Source: RGIG3701 sp031553595
GTDB lineage: Bacteria > Planctomycetota > Planctomycetia > Pirellulales > Thermoguttaceae
NCBI GenBank assembly: GCA_031553595.1
Contig: JAVBLI010000030.1
Span: 12,956-76,955 of the forward strand
Direction of reading: 5' to 3'
Length of the DNA: 64,000 bases
A program made the position numbers and the translations under genes. Below, in pieces: positions 7,264-16,400 of the stretch. Positions within the stretch are counted from its first letter, which is position 1. Each line of letters begins with the position of its first letter. Under the pieces are notes generated by a model. The model was not told the origin of the DNA. It did no database searches and worked only from the letters and a program-made list of their open reading frames with translations.

Positions 7264-9273
7264 TCAGCGCTCGATTTCCCGCGTCTTGAGCATCAAATAG
7301 CCCACGACGTAAAGCGGGAAGGCGAAGGACAGGACATAAAGGAAGTTGGTGATGGAATAATGCAGCGGGATGTCGTAACCTTTCGCCACGAAATCCGCGC
7401 CTTCGAAGCGGCTCAAATCGGGGATGAGTTTCGTTAAAAACCAGATAAACACCTGGAAAACGGTGTCCATAATGTTCGCTAGGATCATCTCCACGGTGGT
7501 TAAATCCAACTCGATGGTGATGTTCTCCTGCGTGAACATCCGGATGGCAGACTCGAACGGCCCGCCGCCGAGGTTCTGGCCCATGCCCATCCGGGCGAGG
7601 AACCCGTGAAAATAGCCGCCCAGCATGATGAACAGCGTCGCGAAAAGCGTCACCGGCGTGCTGAGGAACGTGCTGAACATCACGCCGTACGCCGCCACGA
7701 GCACCATTTGCAGCCACAGCCCGAAGTACGCCTTACAAAAGTTCCACACGAAAGACCCGTTCGCCACACGCAAATACACATCCGGCTCCGCCGCCCCGAA
7801 ATACTGCCCCGGCTCCAGGCACTGCACCCAAATTTCCATCGCGTTGGTTAAATAAACCTGCTGATTTCCGCGAATAATGACGGCATCCCGGGCCACCAGA
7901 TCTTCAAATAAATCGAATTCTGTTTTATCCGCCGCCGCATACGCACGCGGATTCTCATAAACCGGCTGGCCGTCCGCCCCCAGCACCGGCCGGCCGCTGT
8001 CATCCAATTTTTCCTGACGCTCCGGCGGGTACTCGAACAGCGTCCCGTTCGGCAGCGCTCCCAGCGAAATCTCCACCGACGCGCGGCGCAGCGGCCGGAT
8101 TTTCTGCGGAATCACGAACGTGTCCGTCCCGTGCTCCACCGACTGGAACATCCGCGTCTCCACGGTCAGGCCCGTGGCCGGGTTACGCAGAAAAACGGAG
8201 CCGAGAATCCGGCGGTCAATCAGCCCTTTATGGGTACGGAACACCTCCAGCGTCAGTTCCACCGGCACCCCGTCCGGAAACCGCTGGGGCGTGATGCCGC
8301 CGAAAAGCCAGATCGCGCGGGATTTCGTCCCCCCGGCGATGAAACTCCGGTATTCCCACTCGTCCCCCACGTTCACGCCCTGTTTTTTGTCCACGCCCAT
8401 TTCGTCCCGGAAACGCAGAATCCCATACTGCGGCACCCGGGCCGAGAACATCTGCGTGGGCTGACTGAACACGAAACGCGGCGCGCCGTCCGGCTGCTCA
8501 AGCACCGTCACATCATGCGAATGATCGTTCGTGGGCGTCACAGTCACCGGTTTTCCGCCCGGCGCGATGTAAACCTCATGTCGATGCTCGCGCACCAGCG
8601 ACGTTTTTCCTTCCCGGGCCGGCGACACCCCATCCGTGTCGCGCTGGGCCAGTGTTTTCGTATCCTCTAGCGCCAGCGTGTGGGTGTGGGCCTGGCCGCG
8701 AACCACGAATCCGTAACTCACCACCGCCATGCCCGCCAGCAGCAGCGTCCCCATCAGCACGAAACCCATCATCCGGCCGAGCACGATTTCCGAAATCCGC
8801 ACGGGCTTCGTGACGATCGTGTGGATGGTTTTCCGCTGGATGTCGCCGGGCAGACTGAACGCCGCCAGAAGCAGCATCAAAAGCAGCACGAGGTATCCGG
8901 TGGCGGAAAAAATAAAGCCGACATAAAGCTGCAGCGGGTGCTTGCTGCGCGGGTCGAGGAACATGCCCGCGAAGAGCACGATCAAAATAAAAACGAGAAA
9001 GCCCACGACGATTTTCCGCCGCAGGGCTTCTTTAAATGTCAGCAGCGCCAGCGCCCCCACGCGCTTCGGGCTGATGCTGAAAACGTCCCGCACCGTCTGG
9101 CGGATGACCGAAAGCACCGTCTTCGCCGCCTGCCGAGGCCCCATCCGAAGCCCCAAAAAAAGCACACTCACCAGCGAGGAAAAAATCATCAGACAGAGCA
9201 TCGCCGCGAACCACGTCACCGACGCCTGCACAAGCCAGGGCAAAAATTCCGGAATTTGCTGTTCGAGAACCAT
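7264..9273 (-). CDS. ABC-2 type transporter permease with large extracytoplasmic insert
   Basis: A 669-residue membrane protein. The N-terminal part has hydrophobic helices near residues 15-45 and 85-200, including FKEALRRKIVVGFLVF and LPGDIQRKTIHTIVTKPV; the latter is the coupling-like segment typical of ABC-2/NosY permeases. Residues about 220-500 form a soluble region with two HTH stretches, predicted to lie outside the membrane. C-terminal helices at about 510-665 complete the permease. The start (ATG at 9273) shares one base with the stop of the ATPase gene (TAATG), so the two subunits are translationally coupled. Substrate unknown. Confidence 0.85.
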   Translation of the reverse strand: MVLEQQIPEFLPWLVQASVTWFAAMLCLMIFSSLVSVLFLGLRMGPRQAAKTVLSVIRQTVRDVFSISPKRVGALALLTFKEALRRKIVVGFLVFILIVLFAGMFLDPRSKHPLQLYVGFIFSATGYLVLLLMLLLAAFSLPGDIQRKTIHTIVTKPVRISEIVLGRMMGFVLMGTLLLAGMAVVSYGFVVRGQAHTHTLALEDTKTLAQRDTDGVSPAREGKTSLVREHRHEVYIAPGGKPVTVTPTNDHSHDVTVLEQPDGAPRFVFSQPTQMFSARVPQYGILRFRDEMGVDKKQGVNVGDEWEYRSFIAGGTKSRAIWLFGGITPQRFPDGVPVELTLEVFRTHKGLIDRRILGSVFLRNPATGLTVETRMFQSVEHGTDTFVIPQKIRPLRRASVEISLGALPNGTLFEYPPERQEKLDDSGRPVLGADGQPVYENPRAYAAADKTEFDLFEDLVARDAVIIRGNQQVYLTNAMEIWVQCLEPGQYFGAAEPDVYLRVANGSFVWNFCKAYFGLWLQMVLVAAYGVMFSTFLSTPVTLFATLFIMLGGYFHGFLARMGMGQNLGGGPFESAIRMFTQENITIELDLTTVEMILANIMDTVFQVFIWFLTKLIPDLSRFEGADFVAKGYDIPLHYSITNFLYVLSFAFPLYVVGYLMLKTREIER

Positions 9274-10202
9274 TACTTCGCGCCTCCTTCCGGCCCAGAA
9301 GCCGAAACGGCGGCCTGCTCGGAAGCCAGCCCCTGCACGCGCCGGCCGGGATGCTGCTTACTTTCCTCGACGATTTTCAGGAACAGATCCTCCAGCGACG
9401 TCGTGGGATTTCCGCAGAATTTCACCTCGCCGCCGTGCTTTTTCACCACCGCGAGAATTTCCTCCACCGCCACGGGGGACAAGAGCGACGTTTGAATGTC
9501 CGTCACGTCCCGCATTTTCAAAAGCGAGTCGACGCGCCCGATTTCCTTCAACTCGCCCTGGAACAGAATCCCGATTCGGTCGCACACGTCCTGCACATCC
9601 GCCAGCAAGTGGCTGCACATCAGCACTGTCTTGCCCTGCTGCTTCAGCGAGAGAATCAGATCCTTCATCTCCTTCGTGCCGATGGGGTCCAACCCGGAGG
9701 TCGGCTCATCCAGAATCACCAGTTCCGGGTCGTTAATCAGGGCCTGTGCCAACCCGATCCGCCGGGTCATGCCTTTCGAATACTCCTTCAATTGCCGCTT
9801 TTTCGCCCAGCCCAGCCCAACCATATTAATCAGGTCGTTCACGCGCTGCCGCCGCACCGCCGCGGGCATCCGGAACAGCTTTCCATAAAAATCCAGAATT
9901 TCCTCGGCCGTCAGAAATTTATACAGATACGACTCTTCCGGCAAATAACCGATTCGCTCGTTCCGGCGGACATCCGACGCATCGCGCCCGAAAACCAGCG
10001 CCTCGCCGTCACTGGGGAACAGCAGACCCAAAAGCAGCTTCATCGTCGTCGTTTTCCCCGAGCCGTTAGGCCCCAGAAGCCCGAAAACCTCGCCCCGATT
10101 GATCTGCAGGTCCAGCGATTTCAGTGCATGAACCTTTCGCCGGCCCCAAAAGTCGCGATAAATTTTCGTCAGATTCCTCGTTTCGACTACGATGTCGGCC
10201 AT
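9273..10202 (-). CDS. ABC transporter ATP-binding protein
   Basis: A 309-residue nucleotide-binding domain that powers the adjacent permease. Walker A is GPNGSGKT at residues 44-51. The signature is YSKGMTRRIGLAQAL, in which SKGM replaces the usual LSGGQ, as in many NosF/CcmA-like exporters. Walker B is LVILDEPTSGLDP, followed by a switch histidine in MCSHLLADV. The C-terminal region from about 225 resembles the accessory domain of the CcmA/NatA-like class. It is the first gene of the ATPase, permease, membrane-protein set. A TATAAT box is visible on this strand near 10298-10293 but no good -35. Confidence 0.92.
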   Translation of the reverse strand: MADIVVETRNLTKIYRDFWGRRKVHALKSLDLQINRGEVFGLLGPNGSGKTTTMKLLLGLLFPSDGEALVFGRDASDVRRNERIGYLPEESYLYKFLTAEEILDFYGKLFRMPAAVRRQRVNDLINMVGLGWAKKRQLKEYSKGMTRRIGLAQALINDPELVILDEPTSGLDPIGTKEMKDLILSLKQQGKTVLMCSHLLADVQDVCDRIGILFQGELKEIGRVDSLLKMRDVTDIQTSLLSPVAVEEILAVVKKHGGEVKFCGNPTTSLEDLFLKIVEESKQHPGRRVQGLASEQAAVSASGPEGGAK

Positions 10203-10401
10203 GAATATCCCCCATCATCTATGGTTTTAGAAAGCGATAATGCGGATACGCTGCGACTGCCGTCCACGGTTCGAAAAATCCGCCATTTTCCAGCGATTAT
10301 ACACCGAAAACCGCCTATTGGCGAGACGCGCGGCCGGAAATTTAAAAAGAAAGCGTGGATTTTATCATCCACGCCCGGAAATATCCCGAAAACACCGTTG
10401 T

Positions 10402-12258
10402 TTACGCCTTTCGCCTTTTTCGCGCCACCGCCAGCCCGGCCAGCCCCAGCGCGAGCATCGCCCACGTCGCCGGCTCCGGCGTGTTATGGCTGCCAAAACC
10501 CACCATCTGAAGTGCATTGACCGCTATCCAGCCGTTCGGATCCTCATCCCGCAGCAGCATGTACGCGCTGATCCCCTCCAGAGAAGCCATCCCGTTATCG
10601 TCGGCCAATTCATAAATGCTCCAATAATCGTAGACGAACATATCCTCCGAAAACTGAAAACCCCCGCTCTCGGGCGAGGAGGACACCAGGAGGTTAAAGA
10701 TGCCGTCATCGTTCAGGTCGGCCCACAGTTCCAGCGCCGTCGCGCCTTTCCCGGCCAGCATGAATTCGATCACATCGCCGCTGAGCGTAAACGTCGGGCT
10801 GGTCAGCTCGCCCATATATTTATTCTTGTCATCATCCAGCGCCGATGAAATATACGCCACGCCACCGGCAAACTGTAACGAATCGTCCTTATAAAGCTTC
10901 ATTTCGCCGCTTCGCGTTCCGATGCCGAAATTAACCGGGGCGCCCCCGTTTTCCGTCCAGCCTTCCCAGTTCCCGGCCTGGTCGAAATTGAACGCCTTCC
11001 GCACCTGGTGCTGCTTCGACGCGTCATCCATCAAATAAACCGACCCCCATGGCGCACTGATCGATTGCACATCCAGCCAGCCCCAGTGATCCGTATTGCG
11101 GTCCATCACTACCAGCATCACTTCCTGGCCTTTTTCCAGCCCGGCAAGGGAAATTTGCTTACCAAAGTGCGAGTTTGTAAATGTACTTTCAATGATTTGT
11201 CCCGTCGCAATGTCCCACAGCGCGAGGCCGACCGGCCCAAGCGTTTTGCTGCCCAGTTTATCAATGCCGCACGGATAGGCTCCATCCGTGGTGGTCATGG
11301 CCACGGTAATCACCGCGCTGGTATCTTCCACTGTAAACACTGGGCCCCAGATCATGCCGGTAACGCAATTCGCGTTCACACCGCTCGTTGGGCTGTTCAG
11401 ATCCGCTGTAAAGGCCGTATTCGCCGAGTTCAAAGAGCCGCCGGCGAAAATCGTATTCAGACCACAACTGTTCATCCAGTCGGCCTGGCTCATCCAGTCG
11501 ATACGCCCGGTGTACCCACTGAAACTGTAATCGAATCCGCCATACTCCGTGCGGAGGTCGCGGTGCATCGCCCGCACGTCGCTGCGCGTAACGGCGGCGT
11601 TCGTGATCCGGGTGTCGGCAACCTGGCCGGTAAGACCGTTATCAGCCACATTGCCCCACTGCCCGATATAAACCTTGTTTTCCCCCGTGGTCAGTGGCTG
11701 CCTACTGGTACCGACATGCCGCTCGTTGAAATAGAGATCGTAAATTTGGGTTGTTTCGTTAAACGTCAGGGTATAAAGTGCCCAGTTGCCTTTCGAACCG
11801 TTAATGGTGACGTCGGTGTCCGCGCCCCACATCTGTGCGCGAAATTTATCATCTCCTTGATTCGTCCGAAGGCTAAAATCCAGATAAGATGTTCCGGTCT
11901 GCCCCGCCCAGAACAGGCCATAGTCTCCGTCAAACTGGTCCACACGGGCCAGCATGGAAAACGTGCGCGACGCGGTGCCGGCGATCCCCAGCGAGGTATT
12001 CGTCTTATCCGTCATCAGCGAATAATTTTTCGCGAATTCCAAAACATCCCGGTCAAGCACATCGGAATGCACGAACATCCCGGATCCCGGCACCGCCCCC
12101 ACCGACGAAAGCGTCGCGCCACTGTTGCCGGTGTTGGTTAAATTGCCGTCGAATTTGAAAATCGACGTAATTTCCGCCGAAAACGCCGGCGCGGCCAAGA
12201 AGGCCAGCATGCCGAGAAAGATGCACGGACGGCATAGGGTTTGAAGGTGGGTGGACAT
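10402..12258 (-). CDS. LamG-like, PEP-CTERM anchored exported protein
   Basis: A 618-residue exported protein. Residues 1-28 are a signal peptide ending near AAPAFSAE. Residues about 30-210 look like a concanavalin A/LamG fold (FSMLARVDQFDGDYGLFWAG, VYIGQWGN). A second beta-rich region follows with many Gly, Asn and Asp. The last 27 residues are a PEP-CTERM signal: NTPEPATWAMLALGLAG, then an Arg/Lys-rich end (VARKRRKA). PEP-CTERM proteins are processed by an exosortase and linked to exopolysaccharide or surface layers; no exosortase is in this window. The ATG at 12258 follows AAGGGGAAATTC, and a promoter is visible at 12321-12349. Confidence 0.9.
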   Translation of the reverse strand: MSTHLQTLCRPCIFLGMLAFLAAPAFSAEITSIFKFDGNLTNTGNSGATLSSVGAVPGSGMFVHSDVLDRDVLEFAKNYSLMTDKTNTSLGIAGTASRTFSMLARVDQFDGDYGLFWAGQTGTSYLDFSLRTNQGDDKFRAQMWGADTDVTINGSKGNWALYTLTFNETTQIYDLYFNERHVGTSRQPLTTGENKVYIGQWGNVADNGLTGQVADTRITNAAVTRSDVRAMHRDLRTEYGGFDYSFSGYTGRIDWMSQADWMNSCGLNTIFAGGSLNSANTAFTADLNSPTSGVNANCVTGMIWGPVFTVEDTSAVITVAMTTTDGAYPCGIDKLGSKTLGPVGLALWDIATGQIIESTFTNSHFGKQISLAGLEKGQEVMLVVMDRNTDHWGWLDVQSISAPWGSVYLMDDASKQHQVRKAFNFDQAGNWEGWTENGGAPVNFGIGTRSGEMKLYKDDSLQFAGGVAYISSALDDDKNKYMGELTSPTFTLSGDVIEFMLAGKGATALELWADLNDDGIFNLLVSSSPESGGFQFSEDMFVYDYWSIYELADDNGMASLEGISAYMLLRDEDPNGWIAVNALQMVGFGSHNTPEPATWAMLALGLAGLAVARKRRKA

Positions 12259-12320
12259 GAATTTCCCCTTTTTTATTGATCGCGGCCAGAACGGCAGGCA
12301 TGATATTATACTAAATATTC

Positions 12321-12349
12321 ATTATACACCCGGAACGGCAAAATTACAA
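12321..12349 (-). promoter_or_regulatory. Sigma70-type promoter of the PEP-CTERM gene
   Basis: Minus strand TTGTAA (12349-12344), 17-nt spacer, TATAAT (12326-12321). Predicted start near 12314, giving a leader of about 56 nt. Confidence 0.65.
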
Positions 12350-12393
12350 GTATATTTTTGTGCATCTCGAAAAAAACACATTTCAAATAAAAA

Positions 12394-12497
12394 ACAGTAG
12401 CCGGGGATGGAACGTTCGCGAGAGCGATCGGATAGAAGTCGAAAAAATTCAGCGCTTCCATCCGGTCATTTCGCTACGCTTCATTCCCGGCTGCTAT
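12394..12497. repeat. Intergenic inverted repeat (GTAGCCGGGGATGGAA type)
   Basis: The left arm around 12394-12415 (GTAGCCGGGGATGGAACG) pairs imperfectly, about 16 of 22 positions, with the right arm around 12477-12497 (CGCTTCATTCCCGGCTGC). It stands in the 267-nt gap between the PEP-CTERM gene and the hydrolase. The inner part holds shorter pairings, including TTCCATCCGG against CCGGATGGAA-like sequence. It may be a REP-like extragenic element or a bidirectional RNA stem. Confidence 0.55.
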
Positions 12498-12525
12498 CCT
12501 TGCGGCCGAGCAAATTAAAAAAGGC

Positions 12526-13395
12526 CTAAAATCCCATGACTTTCATCCAGGCGTACACGCGGTTAAGCCAGTCGCCTACGTGATCGTCTTTCGGATTCGC
12601 GCCGAAACCGTGGCCGACTTTGGCGTAAATGTGCATCTCTCCGGGGATGTTCATCGTGCGGAGCTTATGATAGACGGCCACGCTGTTCATGGGGGAGTAC
12701 GGGTCGTCGTCGCCGTGAATGAGGCACATGGGCGGCGTTTTTTCATCGAAAGCAAAATCCGGCACCAGCGTGGAATCGTTGCCTTTTCCGGTGTTTCCGC
12801 CGTCTTTGCCATCCTCCAGAACATACGCCGGGTACACGGGAACCGCGAAATTCACGTGGCACGGCGTCTTGTCCAGGTCTTCCGTGCCTTCATACGCGGG
12901 AGTCTGGGAGGTGGTGGAGGTCATGAGGGTGAGGTGTCCGCCGGCGGAAAAGCCGAGGCAACCGATTTTCTCGGCGTTAATTCCCCAATTTTCGGCGTTT
13001 GCGCGAACGATTTTCACGGCCCGCTGCGCGTCCTGCCACGCCGGCTGATGTTTCGGAACGCCTTCCCGCCGGGGGACACGGTACTTCACGATCACGGTCG
13101 TGACGCCTTTTTCGGTAAAATAATCCGAAATTTTGTACCCTTCATGGTCCACAGCCAGGCCGAAATACCCGCCGCCGGGGAAAATGATCAGGCACGCGTC
13201 CGTTTTTTTCTCGGCCGGCTTCCGTACGAGCATGACGGGCTTTTCCGTGTCCGCCGGCTCACCCGGGGCGAGATCCGTCCAGATGTTAATTTTTTCGTAA
13301 TCGGCTTCCTGTGCCGCCAGCCCGGACGCAAAAATCGCGGCAGCGAAAATGATGCACGCCGAGACACATAAAGTAAGGAAGGTAAATTTTTTCAT
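12526..13395 (-). CDS. Exported alpha/beta hydrolase (esterase/lipase-like)
   Basis: A 289-residue secreted hydrolase. Residues 1-28 are a signal peptide ending GLAAQ. The fold is shown by the oxyanion segment IFPGGGYFGL (71-80), the nucleophile elbow LGFSAGGHL (Ser150), the acid in IHGDDDPYS (Asp230/231) and the histidine in KVGHGFG (His262). This matches the xylan/acetyl-esterase-like members of the family that de-acetylate plant polysaccharides, but the substrate cannot be fixed from sequence. The ATG at 13395 has AGGAG nine nt upstream. A strong terminator just upstream separates it from the giant-protein operon. Confidence 0.85.
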   Translation of the reverse strand: MKKFTFLTLCVSACIIFAAAIFASGLAAQEADYEKINIWTDLAPGEPADTEKPVMLVRKPAEKKTDACLIIFPGGGYFGLAVDHEGYKISDYFTEKGVTTVIVKYRVPRREGVPKHQPAWQDAQRAVKIVRANAENWGINAEKIGCLGFSAGGHLTLMTSTTSQTPAYEGTEDLDKTPCHVNFAVPVYPAYVLEDGKDGGNTGKGNDSTLVPDFAFDEKTPPMCLIHGDDDPYSPMNSVAVYHKLRTMNIPGEMHIYAKVGHGFGANPKDDHVGDWLNRVYAWMKVMGF

Positions 13396-13420
13396 GGAAA
13401 TGCTCTCCTGAGGTTAAGTC

Positions 13421-13457
13421 AAATAAAAATGGAAGCGTGCCCCAAAAGCACGCTTCC
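13421..13457 (-). terminator. Intrinsic terminator of the giant-protein operon
   Basis: A perfect 10-bp stem, GGAAGCGTGC (13431-13440) and GCACGCTTCC (13448-13457), with a 7-nt loop. On the minus strand it is followed by ATTTTTATTT. It lies 33 nt after the stop of the third giant gene. Confidence 0.85.
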
Positions 13458-13489
13458 GTATTATAAACTTTCCGGCCGGAAAAGAAAAG

Positions 13490-16400
13490 TCACCGGGCGT
13501 TTTTTTCCGCGGCACTGCGGGCCCGCGCGATAACGATCAAAATCGCCAGCAAGAACATCAGCGCCGCTGGCCACCACGAAAAATCACACATCATCCAGAG
13601 TACGCCGGTGACGGTCAGCCAGTACGGCGTGGTGCGCGTGATGTCTAAAATGGACGGAAACAGCGAAACCCCAGCCAGTAGCGTTAACGTGATCAGCAGC
13701 ACGAAAACGGCGGCGTACGCGTGCGACATCTGCCACACAGAGCCCGACGTAAAGGGGGACGTGACGGCGGAATGCGGAACCGGAGACGTTTCCACGAAAA
13801 AAAGTTCGCGCTCAGGTGCAGACGCCCTGACCACAGGCGTGCGCTCCCCGGCGTTTCCATTTCCACTTCCAGCGGCGTTTTCACCGGCGGAGGATGCCGC
13901 GGCAATTTCCCCGCCACTTCCGGAGGAAGGTTTCTGTGGGCCGGCATTCGCGCCGCTGGGAGGAACGTCACTGTAATCGAACGCCATGATTTTAATGTTT
14001 TTCACGGCACTGCGCAGCGCTTCCCCGGATAATTCCCCGAGAATCCCCACGGGCGACTCGCCATATTCCGTGCGGCGCGGGTCGGCCAGCCCCTGTTCGG
14101 TGAGGATGGCCAGGACGTTTTCCTGAAACGCTTCCCGCAGCGACCGCCAGTTTTCCACCGCCTTCGCGCCGTCCCCGGCCGGGAATGCGGAATAAGCGTC
14201 CGCCGCTCCTGCCGCACCGCTCCATTTCCTGAAGAAAATGTCCCCCTCCGCACGCCACGTTTCAAAATCCCGCTGATACTCGCGCACTTCGGCTTTTTCC
14301 GCTGTTTTCAGATGGCCGCCGACCAGGGAAATGGTCTTCTGCCACCGCGGCGCCCAGAGCGTGCACCAGCAGGCCGCCTCTTCCGTCACCACCTGCGGCG
14401 ACTTCCCGGTACTCGCGCCGCCGTCCGCCATTTCCGTCTCCAGCTTGCGCGACGCCAGCTGCATCATGCGCACCAGGTGTTCCATGTAAATCAGCTCCAT
14501 GCGCAGCAGCGGACGCGTGGGAACGGCCTCCATTTTCCCGCCGCCGACCCGGCTGTAAAACTCCATCTCCGCCCCGTGCGGGAGATACACGAAACACGCG
14601 CCGGGCATTTTCCCCATCACGTCCGTCTGCGGGCGCACGCCTTCCAGACGCGGGAGTTTCAGCGGGAACGCATGCCCCGCCAGCTGCGAATTCTGGGCAG
14701 CTTTTTTCAGCGTATTTCCACCGCCGCCATGCGCCGCCAGCCGGGAAGCTTCCCCGTAAGAGAGAATTTCCAGCCGCCGCGGCAGCCCGTCCCCGTGAAA
14801 CGTCACACGGTAATGCCGCACCGCATCCCGGGACGATTTTTCCTTCTCCGGCACCAGCGGCCACGCTTCCACCACCGCCGGCATGCCGTCCAGACGAAAT
14901 TCCAGTGGGGTACACGTTTCCGGAACCGCCACGACACACGAAAACACCTCCCGCGGAAGGAACTCGTAAATGCTCAGCGTCAGGAATCCGACTTTTCCGG
15001 TCACATTCCCGTGAGCGTCCCAGAGAATATGGTGGGACACCCATAAATGGTCGATCTGCGGAGGCACGGTGGAGGAAACCTGCAGCCGCACGAGATGATT
15101 CGGATCCGTAACACGGTAAATCTGCGAAATTCCCGGACGGCTGCGCACCATGGACGCGTCTTCCGGAAGCGGTGATACCGCCGCCGCGGCTGTTTCCACG
15201 GATTTCGTCTGCGACTGCTGCGGCTCCAGTACGGATTCCTCCACGGGCGAAACGCCCTCCAGAACCCACCGTGAAATACTCCCCGCCGCGTCCACGCTTT
15301 CCTTCACCGCTGGCAGAATCACGTCCTCCTGCATGACGTTCACGCCCAGAAACTGCACCCGTGGCACGACGAAAGAAACCTCCCCCTTCATCTGCGCGCT
15401 CTGCGTTTCCGTCACCGGGCCGGTAATAACCACCCGCCGTTTCCCGTTAAACGGCTGAGACGGGCGGAGAATCAGGCGCATCTTTCCCTGCGGCGTCCGA
15501 ATTTTCGTCGTTTCCGCCTCCGTCCCTTCCGGCTGCGAAACCTCCACGGTAAACGGAATGGCCGGCTCCACGGTAAACGGCCCCTGCCAGTTCCGCGGCA
15601 GCTCCACCGTAAACGTGTCCAGCAACCCGTCCTTCACATGCAGCAGAAGCTCCATTTTCGCGGTCCACTGCACACCGCCGTCTTTCCCGGAACCGCCGGA
15701 CGGTGCATCCGCCGGGGAAAGCGAGTTTCCAGCAGACGCCGCGTTTTCACGCATCTCCATGAACGTGCGTCTCCAGATTTCCACTTCCGGCCGATTCTCG
15801 CGCAGGATGAGTGTTCCGCTGACACGTTCCCCCTCCTCAAAAGAAAGGCTGGCGGTTAATTGCGCATTCCGAAATTCCGCCCCCGCACTGTCCGCCAAAA
15901 ACCCGCCACCGGGCGTGAACTGATTTTTTAATACTGTCCCGGAATTCGGCCGTACACCTCCCGGCGTACCAGGCACTCTGTCCGTGCCCGTCATGCCCGC
16001 CGTCACCGCATTTTCGTTTTTATCCCCGGCGCCGCCTGCCGCGCTGGGTGTGGAAACCGCGTCCAGCCCGGAAGTTATTTGCGCGGATAAAAATCCGGAG
16101 CGCGCCATCACCGTCGGCAGGAGATTTTCGAAATTCAGCAGCGTCTTCCGCCCGCGATAAATTTTTATGGTCCGCAGCGTCTGCGTAAAAAACGTGTCCG
16201 TTAACCTGATCTCCGGAATGGGCATCCGCGTGCGCAGCGGCGTGTTTTTTTCCTCCGCACGCGTCTTTTCACGGCCTCCCTCCGCCACCGCCGCACCTTC
16301 CGCCGTGATTCTCGCCGCCACATTTTCCGCTGCATCATTTTTCGAGGAAACCTCACTGCCCGGCAGCACCGGAGCTTCTCCCTCCACCACCAACTGGGGT

